Source of the DNA: an uncultured Spartobacteria bacterium
GTDB taxonomy: Bacteria; Verrucomicrobiota; Verrucomicrobiia; Chthoniobacterales; Chthoniobacteraceae
Assembly: GCA_903882875.1 (NCBI GenBank)
Contig: CAIRYQ010000068.1
Coordinates: forward strand, 62,001 to 126,000
DNA: 64,000 nt
Direction of reading: 5' to 3'
The translations under genes were made by a program, and so were the position numbers. The notes beneath the pieces were generated by a model that saw only the letters and a program-made list of their open reading frames with translations, did not search any database and was not told where the DNA came from. Below are positions 16,393-25,349 of this stretch, in pieces; position 1 is the first letter of the stretch; every line of letters starts with the position of its first letter.

Positions 16393-18126
16393 ATGGCAAA
16401 AGACACTCCCACGCCGACGCCCGAATCCTCCCCCGAGGCGCACGGCTCCACCGCTTCACCGAATCCCGAGCCGGTGAATCTCGCCCTCACCGAAACACCG
16501 CCCGCTCCCGTCGCCGCCGACGCGGTAGCAGCCGCGCAGCCTTCCGGCGACCCGAAGGCCGACCTCGCCGCGCTCGCACAAAACGGCAACACGAACCGCC
16601 TCTCGCCCGCCGACGAGGACAGGGCCACGCGCCTCATGCGCGAATGCCTGCTCGAAGGCGCAGACGGCACCGCCGCCGCGCTCGCCGCGATGCCGCTGCT
16701 GCCGTGGATCCTCGGCGTGCGCGCCATCGAGGGCGCATGGCAGCAGCTCGCGCCGGACGCCCGCGCCGCAGTGCTCGGCGGCCTCGCGACGATGGACACC
16801 GACAACGGCTACCGCCTGCGCCTGAGCATGGCCCGCTCGCTCGCCCGCGTGGAGCTTCCCGAGGCGGCAAAAGTCGCCGCCTCCGCCTGCCGCAGCATGT
16901 GGGACGCACAGGCCGGCACGCTGAAGGCGGAGCACTCGAAGCTCATCGGCAACGTCTTCATCGGTCGCGGCAAGCCGTGGGTGCTCCAGCTCCAGCTCGC
17001 GGATCTGTCCGCGGAGGACGCCAGCGCCATCCTTTCCGCCGTCGTCTTCTCGACATTCAATGTGAACAACGCGCCCATCACGCAGCTCAGCGTGCTGCGC
17101 TACGGCGGCTCACGCCTCGCGTCGCTGCACGAAAATCTCATCGGCATGATCGCCCGCGCCGTCGGCCGCTGGAATGGAAAGTGGCAGTCCGCACTGCGCA
17201 AGGAAGTCGCCGATCTGCCCGAGGCAATCGTCACCGCGATGAAGCCCGATCGCGCGTCCGAGCCGAAAGAGGCTCCCGCCGACGAAGCGCCCGCCGTGGA
17301 GACCGAGGTGCCTCTCCCGGGGGAACTGCAGGAAAAATTGCGCGCCGCGGCCGAGACCGGCGATCCCGCCGCAGTCGAAGCCGTGAACCAGGAAATCGCC
17401 GCATGGCGTGAGGCAGAAAAAATTGCGCGCCTCGAGGCGCTCGACACAGCGGAGGACGACGAAGATGAAGACGACGAGGACGACGAAGACGAGGAGCAAG
17501 TCGCGGAGGCTTCCAACGAAGGCGGCGGACGGCGCAGGCGCGGACGCAACGATCGCAAGGAACGGCCCGCATACGTGCCTCGCGATCAGGAGCGCGGAAG
17601 CACGTCCGGCTTCAATTTTTCGGCGACGCTCAAGCAGCTCGAATCCTACGTGGCCGGACTGCGCAGCGATCTCGCGACCGCGCAAAACCGCCTGCGCCGC
17701 GCCGAGGGCGACGGGGCAAGGGCCCGCGCCGACCGCCCCGTCCTCTCGCACGAGGAGGCAAATCTCAGCCCCGACGAACTCAAGCGCCTCGTCATCCAGC
17801 TCGAGGGCCGCATTGCTGAATTGAACGCTCGCGTCGAAGAACTCACCACCGACAGCGAGGCCCGCGCGCTCGCGATGGCCGCCGGTTCTGCGGACGCCAC
17901 GCCTGACGAGGTCACGCAGCTCCGCACACTCCTCGCATTGAAATTGCAGGAGGACTACGCCGATTTCCTGACCCTCCAAAAGGAGTCGCCGGACGCGATC
18001 GTGCAGCAGCACTACCGCGGGCTGATCAACCACGTATTCGAAGTCCTGCGCGGCGAGCAGATCCCGCTCACCGTGCCGCCCGAGCCCGTCGTCGAGCCGC
18101 CGCTCCCGCCCGTCGTCGCGCCGTAA
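16393..18126 (+). CDS. Large hypothetical protein with acidic tract, basic patch and coiled coils
   Basis: 577 residues, not recognised. The layout visible is: a Pro/Ser/Thr-rich disordered N-terminus (1-70); a helical, Ala/Leu-rich repeat-like domain (80-290); a Glu/Asp run of about 20 acidic residues (around 352-372); a basic patch with Arg-Arg-Arg-Arg-Gly-Arg (around 379); then coiled-coil segments (400-500) and a Pro-rich C-terminus. There is no signal peptide, so it is cytoplasmic. The acidic-then-basic arrangement recalls nucleic-acid-associated proteins, but this is speculation. Its 3' end nearly meets the convergent lipoprotein gene, 8 bp away. Confidence 0.6.
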   Translation: MAKDTPTPTPESSPEAHGSTASPNPEPVNLALTETPPAPVAADAVAAAQPSGDPKADLAALAQNGNTNRLSPADEDRATRLMRECLLEGADGTAAALAAMPLLPWILGVRAIEGAWQQLAPDARAAVLGGLATMDTDNGYRLRLSMARSLARVELPEAAKVAASACRSMWDAQAGTLKAEHSKLIGNVFIGRGKPWVLQLQLADLSAEDASAILSAVVFSTFNVNNAPITQLSVLRYGGSRLASLHENLIGMIARAVGRWNGKWQSALRKEVADLPEAIVTAMKPDRASEPKEAPADEAPAVETEVPLPGELQEKLRAAAETGDPAAVEAVNQEIAAWREAEKIARLEALDTAEDDEDEDDEDDEDEEQVAEASNEGGGRRRRGRNDRKERPAYVPRDQERGSTSGFNFSATLKQLESYVAGLRSDLATAQNRLRRAEGDGARARADRPVLSHEEANLSPDELKRLVIQLEGRIAELNARVEELTTDSEARALAMAAGSADATPDEVTQLRTLLALKLQEDYADFLTLQKESPDAIVQQHYRGLINHVFEVLRGEQIPLTVPPEPVVEPPLPPVVAP

Positions 18127-18134
18127 GCCGGCGA

Positions 18135-18617
18135 TCAGTACGGCCGCGCGATGATCGGCTTCTCGGGATTCGTCGCGCCCGCCTCGCGGAAGATCGGCGG
18201 CGGCGTCTGCGAGAGCAGTTCGTAGCCCTTCAGCACAAACTCGGGATACAGCCCGTTGCTCGCCGGCTCGTACACCGTGTCGCCGGAAAAATGACCCAGC
18301 AGCTTGTACTCGAAGTTGTTATCCGTCCCGAGCGACGTGCCGCCGCGATCCGGCGCAAGCTTCTGGTTTTCATTCAGCATCACCAGCTTCGACTCGCTCC
18401 ACGGATGGCCCGACGCGCGCACGAAGCCCCAGAATTTGTACTCCGTCTTGTAGTAGCGCCGCCCCACGAAATACGCGTCCTTCGGCTCGGCCTTGATCTG
18501 ATCGAGCATCGCCACGCGCGCCTGCTGGGACTGTCCCGGCGTCGGCCCGAGTGTGGACATACAGCCGGTGAAAAACGGGAGCAGGAGCAGCGTGCTTGCG
18601 AATCGGATCAGTTTCAT
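18135..18617 (-). CDS. Hypothetical lipoprotein
   Basis: 160 residues. The signal peptide ends in Phe-Thr-Gly-Cys, a convincing lipobox with Cys at residue 19. The mature protein is small and polar with Tyr-Phe-Val-Gly-Arg-Arg-Tyr-Tyr and several Tyr/Trp residues. No family is recognised. It is probably anchored to the outer or inner membrane. It lies 52 bp downstream of mntR on the same strand, so it might share its transcript. Confidence 0.7.
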   Translation of the reverse strand: MKLIRFASTLLLLPFFTGCMSTLGPTPGQSQQARVAMLDQIKAEPKDAYFVGRRYYKTEYKFWGFVRASGHPWSESKLVMLNENQKLAPDRGGTSLGTDNNFEYKLLGHFSGDTVYEPASNGLYPEFVLKGYELLSQTPPPIFREAGATNPEKPIIARPY

Positions 18618-18669
18618 GTGCGTGCGCTCTAGCGCAACACCGCACGCGACGCAACCGCGCTTCGCGCCG

Positions 18670-19101
18670 CTACTGCCTCACGCGCGCGAGCAGCGCGGGC
18701 TGCCTGCGGAGCTGCACAGTCAGCGTCTCGATCGCATTCAGAGTAGGCGGGCTGACGTGGTGCTCCATGCCCTCCACGTCGTGGTAAATCAGCTCCTCAT
18801 CGAGCCCGAAAAGCCGCAGGAAGTCAGTGAGAATTCGGTGACGCCGCGTGATGTTCTTCGCCAGCGCTTCGCCCGAGGCCGTCAGCGCCATTCCGCGGTA
18901 GCGCTCGTATTTGAGCAGCCCGTCCGCATCCATGCGCTGGATCATGTTTGTCACGCTCGCCTGCGAAATTTTCAGGCTCTGCGCGATGTCCACCACGCGC
19001 GCGTAGCCCTTGGTGTTGATGAGTTCGAGGATGCGCTCGAGGTAATCCTCCACTGCGGCGGAACTGCGCGGCGGCTGGGGACGGGAGGATTTGGCGGACA
19101 T
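18670..19101 (-). CDS. mntR: Manganese-responsive repressor MntR (DtxR family)
   Basis: 143 residues from the ATG at 19101. A winged helix (about 17-75) is followed by the dimerisation/metal domain. All six ligands known from Bacillus subtilis MntR (D8, E11, H77, E99, E102, H103) are present at a constant offset of 11: D19, E22, H88, E110, E113, H114. The Asp at the first site is the MntR-type residue, where iron-specific DtxR has Met. There is no C-terminal SH3 domain, as expected for MntR. It is divergent from the TonB-dependent receptor, and mntH lies 4.8 kb away on the other strand. Confidence 0.9.
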   Translation of the reverse strand: MSAKSSRPQPPRSSAAVEDYLERILELINTKGYARVVDIAQSLKISQASVTNMIQRMDADGLLKYERYRGMALTASGEALAKNITRRHRILTDFLRLFGLDEELIYHDVEGMEHHVSPPTLNAIETLTVQLRRQPALLARVRQ

Positions 19102-19142
19102 GGGGCGATGATAGGGGCCGGAAAAATCCCCGTCAAGAAAAC

Positions 19143-19192
19143 ACAAATTTGTCCGTTGACAGAATCGTAGTTACTAACAACTAATTTAGTCA
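19143..19192 (+). promoter_or_regulatory. Candidate promoter and MntR operator before the TonB-dependent receptor
   Basis: A perfect -35 hexamer TTGACA sits at 19156-19161. About 18 bp on, the -10 region (ACTAAT, 19180-19185) is covered by the palindrome ACTAATTTAGT (19180-19190). A second perfect palindrome, ACAAATTTGT, lies at 19143-19152. A repressor bound at 19180-19190 would block the -10 region. The motif CTAATTTAGTCA recurs with two changes before mntH. Calling these MntR sites is inference. Confidence 0.5.
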
Positions 19193-19226
19193 TGTCTATT
19201 TTCTAAATCGCGATCAACATTCTTTG

Positions 19227-21365
19227 ATGAGCTGCTGGCGCGTTTTTCCAAACCGCGCCGCGCACACAGCCGCCGCATTCCTTTCCTTTGCACTCGCCGC
19301 GTCCACGTCTCCGGCACGCGCGGAGGACAGCCCCTCCGCTCCTGCCACTCAGCTTCAGGACGTAGTGGTTGCCGCGGATCTCGACGCCTCCCGCGCCCAG
19401 ATTGCGCCCAGTCTGGGAGCGCTCACTTACACGATTGGCCCCAACCAGATTCAATCCGTACCTCAGGGTGAAAACGCACCCTTCAGCCAGATCTTGCTCC
19501 GTGCGCCGGGAGTGGTCGCGGATTCCTTTGGAGAAGTGCATGTGCGCGGGGAACACGGCGGCCTCACGTATCGCATCAATGGCGTGCTCCTGCCGGAGGG
19601 TCTGAACGGCTTTGGGCAGGAAATCGATACTCGTCTCATCAGTTCTGTCACGCTGATTGATGGCAGCTTGCCGGCGCAGTTCGGCTTTCGCACGGCCGGG
19701 ATTGTTGATGTCACGACAAAGTCAGGCGACACGCTCAAGGGAGGCGAGTTCTCGCTCACTGGCGGGAGTTACGACACGTTCAATCCTGCCCTGAAGTTCG
19801 GTGGCACGAGCGGGAAATGGGATTACTTTGTCTCCCTTTCCTACAAGCACAGCGATCTGGGCATCGAGAACCCGACATCCAGCGTTCGCCCACTGCACGA
19901 CTACACAGCTCAGGAAAAGGCTTTTGCCTATCTGTCCTACCGAATTGATCAAACGAGTCGCATCAGCCTGCTTCTGAACGCCTCCTACGCCACTTTTCAA
20001 CTGCCGAACACCCCCGGCTTACCCCAAATGTTCCAATTGTCGGGCATTCCATCGGCAAGTTCGTCCGCAGTCAATGAGAACCAGAAGGAGCAGAATTATT
20101 ATGCGGTTCTCTCGTATCAAAAGACCATCGACAACCTTTTCTATCAACTCTCGGCGTTCACGCGCTACGGCGGGATTCATTTTACGCCAGACTCTGTCCG
20201 CGATCTTATCTTTCAAGGCGTCGCGGGCGAGGTCAAGAATACCTTCTTCACCAACGGTCTGGAGTTCGATGCTTCTTATATCCTGAATGATCGGCACACT
20301 CTTCGGGCCGGCGTGCTCGCAGACTACACCGTAGAGCAACTGGATACGAACACATCGGTCTTCGCGGTGGATTCCGCGGGGACGCAGCTATCCAACCATC
20401 CATTCACCATCGTGGACAACCGCGGCCTCACCGGTGTGACCGCCGGCATCTATTTGCAGGACGAATGGCGGCTGACAGATCATTGGACGCTCAACTATGG
20501 TGCCCGTTACGACCGCTTTGATTCTTCCTTCGATCATGAGGGCCAGCTAAGCCCGCGGGTGAATCTCGTCTGGAAGATCAACGATGCCACGACCGCGCAC
20601 CTCGGCTATTCACGCTATTTTACGCCGCCTTCAGTGCAATATGTTAGCTCTGCGACCATTCAGAAATTCAAGGGCACCAGCAATGCTCCCGAGAACGATC
20701 TGGATAACCCAACGCCGGTCGAGCGTGCCCATTACTTTGACATCGGCCTTTCCAGGCAAATCACTTCCGCGTGGCAGGTGACTGTGGATGCCTATTACAA
20801 GAAGGCGCAGAATCTGATCGATCTCGGGCAATTCGGCAACGCAGTCATCCTTACGCCATTCAGCTATCGCACCGGTACCGTCTATGGTGCTGAACTGAGC
20901 ACCATTTACAAGCGGGGAAACTTCTCCGCGTTCGCCAATTTTTCGTTCGTGAATACCAGCGCACGCGATATTAACTCCGCCCAATACCAGTTTCCGAGCG
21001 ATGAACTGGCTTATATCGTCACTCATAACATCAAGCTCGACCACGAGGGGGAATACACCGTCTCCGCCGGTGCCACGTATACCCTTGGAGATACGCGTTT
21101 CATTCTGGATGTCCTTTATGGTTACGGATTGCGCAAGGGATTTGCCAACACCCAAAAGAATGGCGGATATCTTCCGGTCAATCTCGGCATTGAACACGTC
21201 TTCCATCCGAAGATTCCGGGTGTCCACGCCATGAAAGTCCGCATCGATTGCCTGAATGTTTTCGATGAAAGCTACCGGTTGCGCGACGGCAGTGGCCTCG
21301 GCATCACGGCGTCACAATACGGCCAGCGCCGCACGCTTCTCGCCGGGTTCTCCGTGGAATTTTAG
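19227..21365 (+). CDS. TonB-dependent outer-membrane receptor
   Basis: 712 residues from the ATG at 19227. An N-terminal signal peptide ends with Ala-Arg-Ala around residue 34. A TonB-box-like Asp-Val-Val-Val-Ala-Ala lies near residue 50, followed by a plug domain (Gly-Val-x-x-Asp-Ser-Phe-Gly-Glu-Val-His-Val-Arg-Gly) and a long beta-barrel ending in Phe, as outer-membrane barrels do. It imports a ligand in a TonB-driven way. Directly downstream are tonB, exbB and exbD, and divergent is mntR. A manganese- or metal-chelate substrate is therefore likely but not proven by the receptor sequence. Confidence 0.88.
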   Translation: MSCWRVFPNRAAHTAAAFLSFALAASTSPARAEDSPSAPATQLQDVVVAADLDASRAQIAPSLGALTYTIGPNQIQSVPQGENAPFSQILLRAPGVVADSFGEVHVRGEHGGLTYRINGVLLPEGLNGFGQEIDTRLISSVTLIDGSLPAQFGFRTAGIVDVTTKSGDTLKGGEFSLTGGSYDTFNPALKFGGTSGKWDYFVSLSYKHSDLGIENPTSSVRPLHDYTAQEKAFAYLSYRIDQTSRISLLLNASYATFQLPNTPGLPQMFQLSGIPSASSSAVNENQKEQNYYAVLSYQKTIDNLFYQLSAFTRYGGIHFTPDSVRDLIFQGVAGEVKNTFFTNGLEFDASYILNDRHTLRAGVLADYTVEQLDTNTSVFAVDSAGTQLSNHPFTIVDNRGLTGVTAGIYLQDEWRLTDHWTLNYGARYDRFDSSFDHEGQLSPRVNLVWKINDATTAHLGYSRYFTPPSVQYVSSATIQKFKGTSNAPENDLDNPTPVERAHYFDIGLSRQITSAWQVTVDAYYKKAQNLIDLGQFGNAVILTPFSYRTGTVYGAELSTIYKRGNFSAFANFSFVNTSARDINSAQYQFPSDELAYIVTHNIKLDHEGEYTVSAGATYTLGDTRFILDVLYGYGLRKGFANTQKNGGYLPVNLGIEHVFHPKIPGVHAMKVRIDCLNVFDESYRLRDGSGLGITASQYGQRRTLLAGFSVEF

Positions 21366-21409
21366 CCCCGGATGAACACAAAGCGTGATCCGCTTTCAGA
21401 TCTGCAAGA

Positions 21410-22156
21410 ATGAATCCGCCACTCCTCGAATCCTACAGGAAAGATCCGGTGGTCGATCCGAAAATCTTGCCGCGACGCGGCCAGAGCCGATGCGCTGTGG
21501 ACGAAGTGTCGCTTGTAGGAATCGTTACATTGGTCCTGTGGCTGGGTTGCCTCGCCGTGGGCGAACTCGGCTTCTGCCTCCCGTATGCCCATCCACACCT
21601 ACCCGCGAAAGAACCTGAGCCAATCCAAGTCGAGAATCTGAAAATCGAGCTCACCAATGAAGTGCCGCCGCCACCTGATGTCGCCCCACCCCCACCCGAT
21701 GTCCCGCAACCGCCATCCGCACTTGATGCCGTCACTCCGCCCGAAGCACCAGCCATGATACCCGTTGCCAAACCGAATCCAGCGCCGGCCTTCGCATTGC
21801 CCGTGAAGGGGCCGACTCGTGAAGTGGAGGCAAAGCAGGCAAGTCATTCGCGCCCGGCGCAAGTCGCCGAGGCGGCGCATCCGGCCGTGCAGCATCTGAC
21901 CTACGGGCAGGGCGAAGGAAAACAACCCGCACCCGACTATCCGCGCGAGTCCATCATCGCCCGGCAGCAGGGAAGCGTCCGCATCCGCTTCAGCGTCGGC
22001 GAAGACGGTCGGGTAGGCATGGCGCAAGTAGTGGGATCCTGCCCTTGGCCGCTTCTGAACCAAGCCGCGCTGCGTGCCGTGCGCGATCGCTGGCGATTTC
22101 AAACCGGGCCTGCCCGGCTCTACGAAGTCTCTGTTAACTTTCAACTCAAACAATAA
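21410..22156 (+). CDS. tonB: Energy transducer TonB
   Basis: 248 residues. One transmembrane helix (about residues 35-55), a Pro-rich periplasmic linker (Pro-Pro-Pro-Pro-Asp blocks, 80-110), and a C-terminal TonB domain with Pro-x-Tyr-Pro near residue 180, then Gly-Ser-Val-Arg-Ile-Arg-Phe and a final hydrophobic strand. It transmits proton-motive-force energy from ExbBD to the receptor encoded 44 bp upstream. It lies 12 bp before exbB, so it is an operon member and probably dedicated to this receptor. Confidence 0.88.
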   Translation: MNPPLLESYRKDPVVDPKILPRRGQSRCAVDEVSLVGIVTLVLWLGCLAVGELGFCLPYAHPHLPAKEPEPIQVENLKIELTNEVPPPPDVAPPPPDVPQPPSALDAVTPPEAPAMIPVAKPNPAPAFALPVKGPTREVEAKQASHSRPAQVAEAAHPAVQHLTYGQGEGKQPAPDYPRESIIARQQGSVRIRFSVGEDGRVGMAQVVGSCPWPLLNQAALRAVRDRWRFQTGPARLYEVSVNFQLKQ

Positions 22157-22168
22157 CCCGTTAACCCA

Positions 22169-22885
22169 ATGCCAAACCCAATTCTCGCCAATCTCGTTTT
22201 CGACTATTTTATTAAAGGTGGCCCAGTGATGTGGCCGATGCTAATCGCCCTGTTGTCTGCTCTCACCGTAATTATCGAGCGCACTCTGTGGTGGTGGAGG
22301 CTTCAAGCACGGACGCGCTCCGAAGCTCTGGAAAAGAGCTTCGAGGCCATCGCAGGTGGCGAGTTCGACCGTGCGTTGGAACTGAGCACCAAAAGCGATG
22401 ATCCATTTCTCCGCACGGTGAATGAGGGTCTGCTCCACGCGCACAGTTCAATGCTCGGAGCGATGCAGCTTCGCGCTTCTGACGAACTTGAGCACAGCGA
22501 GCGGTTCCTGTGGGTACTGGGCACGCTCATTACATTGGCCCCCTTGTTGGGATTGTTAGGCACCGTCACTGGCATCATGCGTTCCTTCAGCTTCGTTGGC
22601 GACGAGCAACTCGCGGCAGCCAAGGTGAGCGGTGGTATCGCGGAAGCACTGATTGCTACCGCCTGTGGTCTTACCATCGCGATTCTTTGCCTGGTGCCTT
22701 ATAACTATTTCAATCGCCGATTCGCGGCTTTCCGGGCGCAACTTGAACGCGCCATCAATCATGTCGAGTTGATCGTGGAATCCACCAAACACCACGGCCA
22801 CGATTTGGAGGAGTTCGCCCGCGAGCGCGCAGTCAGTGGCGACGCCCAGGCCCGCATCGCCTCATCGCTCGCGTGCAATCATTGA
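22169..22885 (+). CDS. exbB: ExbB/TolQ/MotA-family proton channel protein
   Basis: 238 residues with three transmembrane segments in the expected places. The first starts after Gly-Gly-Pro-Val-Met-Trp-Pro. A cytoplasmic loop follows, then the conserved pair with [10 protein letters not shown] and Gly-Ile-Ala-Glu-Ala-Leu-Ile-Ala-Thr. It forms the inner-membrane pentameric channel with ExbD. The gene is followed 8 bp later by exbD. Confidence 0.9.
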   Translation: MPNPILANLVFDYFIKGGPVMWPMLIALLSALTVIIERTLWWWRLQARTRSEALEKSFEAIAGGEFDRALELSTKSDDPFLRTVNEGLLHAHSSMLGAMQLRASDELEHSERFLWVLGTLITLAPLLGLLGTVTGIMRSFSFVGDEQLAAAKVSGGIAEALIATACGLTIAILCLVPYNYFNRRFAAFRAQLERAINHVELIVESTKHHGHDLEEFARERAVSGDAQARIASSLACNH

Positions 22886-22893
22886 GGAGACTT

Positions 22894-23331
22894 ATGCCTG
22901 TCAAACTCGGTTCCAAACTCTCACCCGAAAGCGCCGAGGCGCGCATCGAGATCATCCCGCTTATCGACATCATGTTTTTTCTGCTCGCCAGCTTCATGCT
23001 GGTGAGTCTGAGCATGGTGAACATGAAGAGCGTAAAGGTCAACCTGCCCACGGCTACCACCGCCACGAACGACACGAAGAAAGACTTTGTGGACATCTCC
23101 GTGGATAAAAGCGGCCTCGTCTATCTCGATAAGAAACCCGTGGGAAATCATGAACTCGTGGTGACTCTCACCAAGGCGCAGAAAGCCAACGCCAATCTGC
23201 GTGTCTTCATTAGTGGCGATCAGGATGCCCGTCACGGCGAAGTCATCCGCGTGCTTGATTTGGTGCGCTCGGCCGGCGTTGAGAAAGTCGCGTTTGAAAT
23301 CGGGAAAACTAACAACTCCGGAAAACAATGA
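22894..23331 (+). CDS. exbD: ExbD/TolR-family protein
   Basis: 145 residues from the ATG at 22894, which has a good ribosome-binding site (GAGGAGA) just upstream. A single transmembrane helix carries the essential proton-path aspartate in Ile-Pro-Leu-Ile-Asp-Ile. The periplasmic domain has the ExbD pattern ending in Val-Ile-Arg-Val-Leu-Asp. The stop overlaps the next start (ATGA), so translation of the two is coupled. Confidence 0.9.
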   Translation: MPVKLGSKLSPESAEARIEIIPLIDIMFFLLASFMLVSLSMVNMKSVKVNLPTATTATNDTKKDFVDISVDKSGLVYLDKKPVGNHELVVTLTKAQKANANLRVFISGDQDARHGEVIRVLDLVRSAGVEKVAFEIGKTNNSGKQ

Positions 23332-23846
23332 ATCGCTTTCTTCCAGTTTTCAACTTGGTCGGCATCGTCGCACTGACGGTGCTTTGCATGGTTCAATGGT
23401 GGACTAATCGACAGCTTCATCTTGAAGTTTTCAATCAGGAAAGGACCATTCTGGAGCATGTGTCCAAACTCGCAGCGCAAGACAGGACGATCAAGAATTC
23501 TGCCGCGGATCTGGATGCCTTTCGCGAGCAATTGGTCCGTTCAGATGCCGCATTGAAAGAAGCCGAAGCAAAACTTGCCGTCCATCCAGTCGGTGACAGT
23601 CCGAATGCTGCGGAACGCGATCAACTTAAGAAAAACATAGACGTTTGGACAGCAGCGATTGCCACACGCGATGGACAGTTGAAAATAGTGAATGAGCGGC
23701 TCCAAAGCCTGGCCAGGGAACGCAATGAAGCTGCCGATAAATTCAATGAACTCGCGGGCAAGTATAACTCCGTAGTAAAGGACTTGAATGATGCACGCGC
23801 CAGACTCGCTTCTGCCAAATCCGGCGGCACTTCATCCGCGCGCTGA
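23328..23846 (+). CDS. Membrane-anchored coiled-coil protein of the TonB operon
   Basis: 172 residues. One N-terminal transmembrane helix (about 5-25) precedes a nearly continuous coiled coil (30-165) rich in Ala, Leu, Glu, Lys and Asp. No enzyme motif is seen. Its ATG overlaps the exbD stop by four bases, so it is translated with ExbD and is likely a physical partner of the ExbBD-TonB complex, perhaps a periplasmic spacer. Such a subunit is not part of the classical three-protein TonB system. The family is not recognised. Confidence 0.7.
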   Translation: MNRFLPVFNLVGIVALTVLCMVQWWTNRQLHLEVFNQERTILEHVSKLAAQDRTIKNSAADLDAFREQLVRSDAALKEAEAKLAVHPVGDSPNAAERDQLKKNIDVWTAAIATRDGQLKIVNERLQSLARERNEAADKFNELAGKYNSVVKDLNDARARLASAKSGGTSSAR

Positions 23847-23882
23847 CCAGCCTCGAATGTCTTCGATGTATATCAGGGCAAG

Positions 23883-23916
23883 TCCATTTAATCCATTCAC
23901 ACAGCTAAAATAGTCA
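23883..23916 (+). promoter_or_regulatory. Candidate promoter/operator before mntH
   Basis: The 86-bp gap contains a -10-like TAAAAT at 23906-23911 within CTAAAATAGTCA (23905-23916), which matches CTAATTTAGTCA before the TonB-dependent receptor at 10 of 12 positions. Both copies keep the inverted CTA...TAG core. No convincing -35 is seen. The shared sequence suggests common control of the two transcription units, by MntR as inference. Confidence 0.45.
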
Positions 23917-23932
23917 ATCCTCCATTAACTTC

Positions 23933-25339
23933 ATGAGCCAACCCACCGAAAAAATCGAACCCGAGCCCGCCGGACGCTGGCGCAGGGCCGCGGGCGAGGC
24001 ATCGCTGCCGGAAGTGCATCGCAGCGTCCTCGTCCCGAAGACGGCTTCGTTTTGGCGGAAGCTGCTCGCGTTCTCCGGTCCCGGATTTCTCATCGCAGTC
24101 GGCTACATGGATCCGGGCAATTGGGAGACCGATTTGCAGGGCGGCGCAAAGTTCGGCTATTCGCTTCTCGCCGTCGTCATGATTTCCAATTTCATGGCGA
24201 TCCTGCTCCAGCATCTGAGCATCAAGCTCGGCGTCGTCACCGGACGCGATCTCGCGCAGGCCTGCCGCGATCATTATTCCAAGCCGGTGGTCTGGTTCCT
24301 CTGGGTGATGTGTGAAATCGCCATCGCCGCGTGCGATCTCGCCGAAGTCATCGGCTCGGCCATCGCGCTGCAACTGCTCTTCGGGATTCCGCTGGTGTGG
24401 GGCTGCATCATCACCGCGCTCGACGTGCTTGCCGTGCTTTTTTTGCAAAGCAAGGGCTTCCGCTACATCGAGGCGCTCGTGATCACGCTGATTGCGACCA
24501 TCGGCGGATGCTTCGCGGTGGAGCTATTTTTTTCAAAACCATCCGTCGGCGGCGTGCTGCTTGGTTTCATCCCCACGTCGCGCATCGTCACGAATCAGGA
24601 CATGCTCTTCGTCGCCATCGGCATTATCGGCGCGACCGTGATGCCGCACAATCTCTACCTGCACTCGTCCATCGTGCAGACGCGCAAATTCGAGCGGACG
24701 CCGGAAGGCAGGCGCGAAGCGGTCAAGTTCGCCACGATTGATTCGACCGGCGCGCTGATGTTTGCGCTGTTCATCAATGCGGCCATTTTGATTCTCGCTG
24801 CCGCGACGTTTCACTGGTCGGGGCACCAGAATGTGGCGAAAATTCAGGACGCCCACAAGCTGCTCAGCCCGCTGCTCGGCACCGGCCTCGCGAGCGTGCT
24901 GTTCGCCGTAGCGCTCCTCGCATCGGGGCAAAATTCCACGCTCACCGGCACGCTCGCGGGGCAGGTCGTGATGGAAGGCTTCATCAATGTCCGCCTGCGT
25001 CCGTGGATGCGCCGGCTCATCACGCGCGCCGTCGCCATCGTGCCCGCGATCCTCGTCATCGGCATTTGCGGGGAAGACAAGACCGACCAGTTGATCATGG
25101 TGAGCCAGGTCGTGCTCTCGATGCAACTCGGCTTCGCCGTGGTGCCGCTGATGCGCTTCACGAATGAAAAGGCGAAGATGGGCGAGTTCGCGAACCGGCT
25201 TTGGATTAAGATTCTTGGCTGGACGACTGCAACGGTCATCATCGTGCTGAACCTCAAATATATCTTCGACCAATTGATGCCCGAGTCTGTGCTCAAGGCA
25301 GTCTATGGATTCCTCCACCTGTCCGTTCCCACCCAATAG
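23933..25339 (+). CDS. mntH: Nramp-family Mn2+/metal importer
   Basis: 468 residues with 11 or 12 transmembrane segments. Metal-site motifs are intact: Asp-Pro-Gly-Asn in the first helix (nt 24111-24122) and Met-Pro-His-Asn in the sixth (nt 24642-24653). The Met there favours transition metals over Ca2+ and Mg2+. It is a proton-coupled inner-membrane importer, most likely of Mn2+ (or Fe2+). The MntR repressor gene nearby supports manganese. It is followed 10 bp later by a universal stress protein. Confidence 0.93.
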   Translation: MSQPTEKIEPEPAGRWRRAAGEASLPEVHRSVLVPKTASFWRKLLAFSGPGFLIAVGYMDPGNWETDLQGGAKFGYSLLAVVMISNFMAILLQHLSIKLGVVTGRDLAQACRDHYSKPVVWFLWVMCEIAIAACDLAEVIGSAIALQLLFGIPLVWGCIITALDVLAVLFLQSKGFRYIEALVITLIATIGGCFAVELFFSKPSVGGVLLGFIPTSRIVTNQDMLFVAIGIIGATVMPHNLYLHSSIVQTRKFERTPEGRREAVKFATIDSTGALMFALFINAAILILAAATFHWSGHQNVAKIQDAHKLLSPLLGTGLASVLFAVALLASGQNSTLTGTLAGQVVMEGFINVRLRPWMRRLITRAVAIVPAILVIGICGEDKTDQLIMVSQVVLSMQLGFAVVPLMRFTNEKAKMGEFANRLWIKILGWTTATVIIVLNLKYIFDQLMPESVLKAVYGFLHLSVPTQ

Positions 25340-25349
25340 TCCGATCGCC

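Noticed and set aside
18670-19101. Iron-responsive DtxR/IdeR regulator
   Set aside because: The first ligand position is Asp with no Met, there is no SH3 domain, and all six MntR ligands match; manganese specificity is the better reading.
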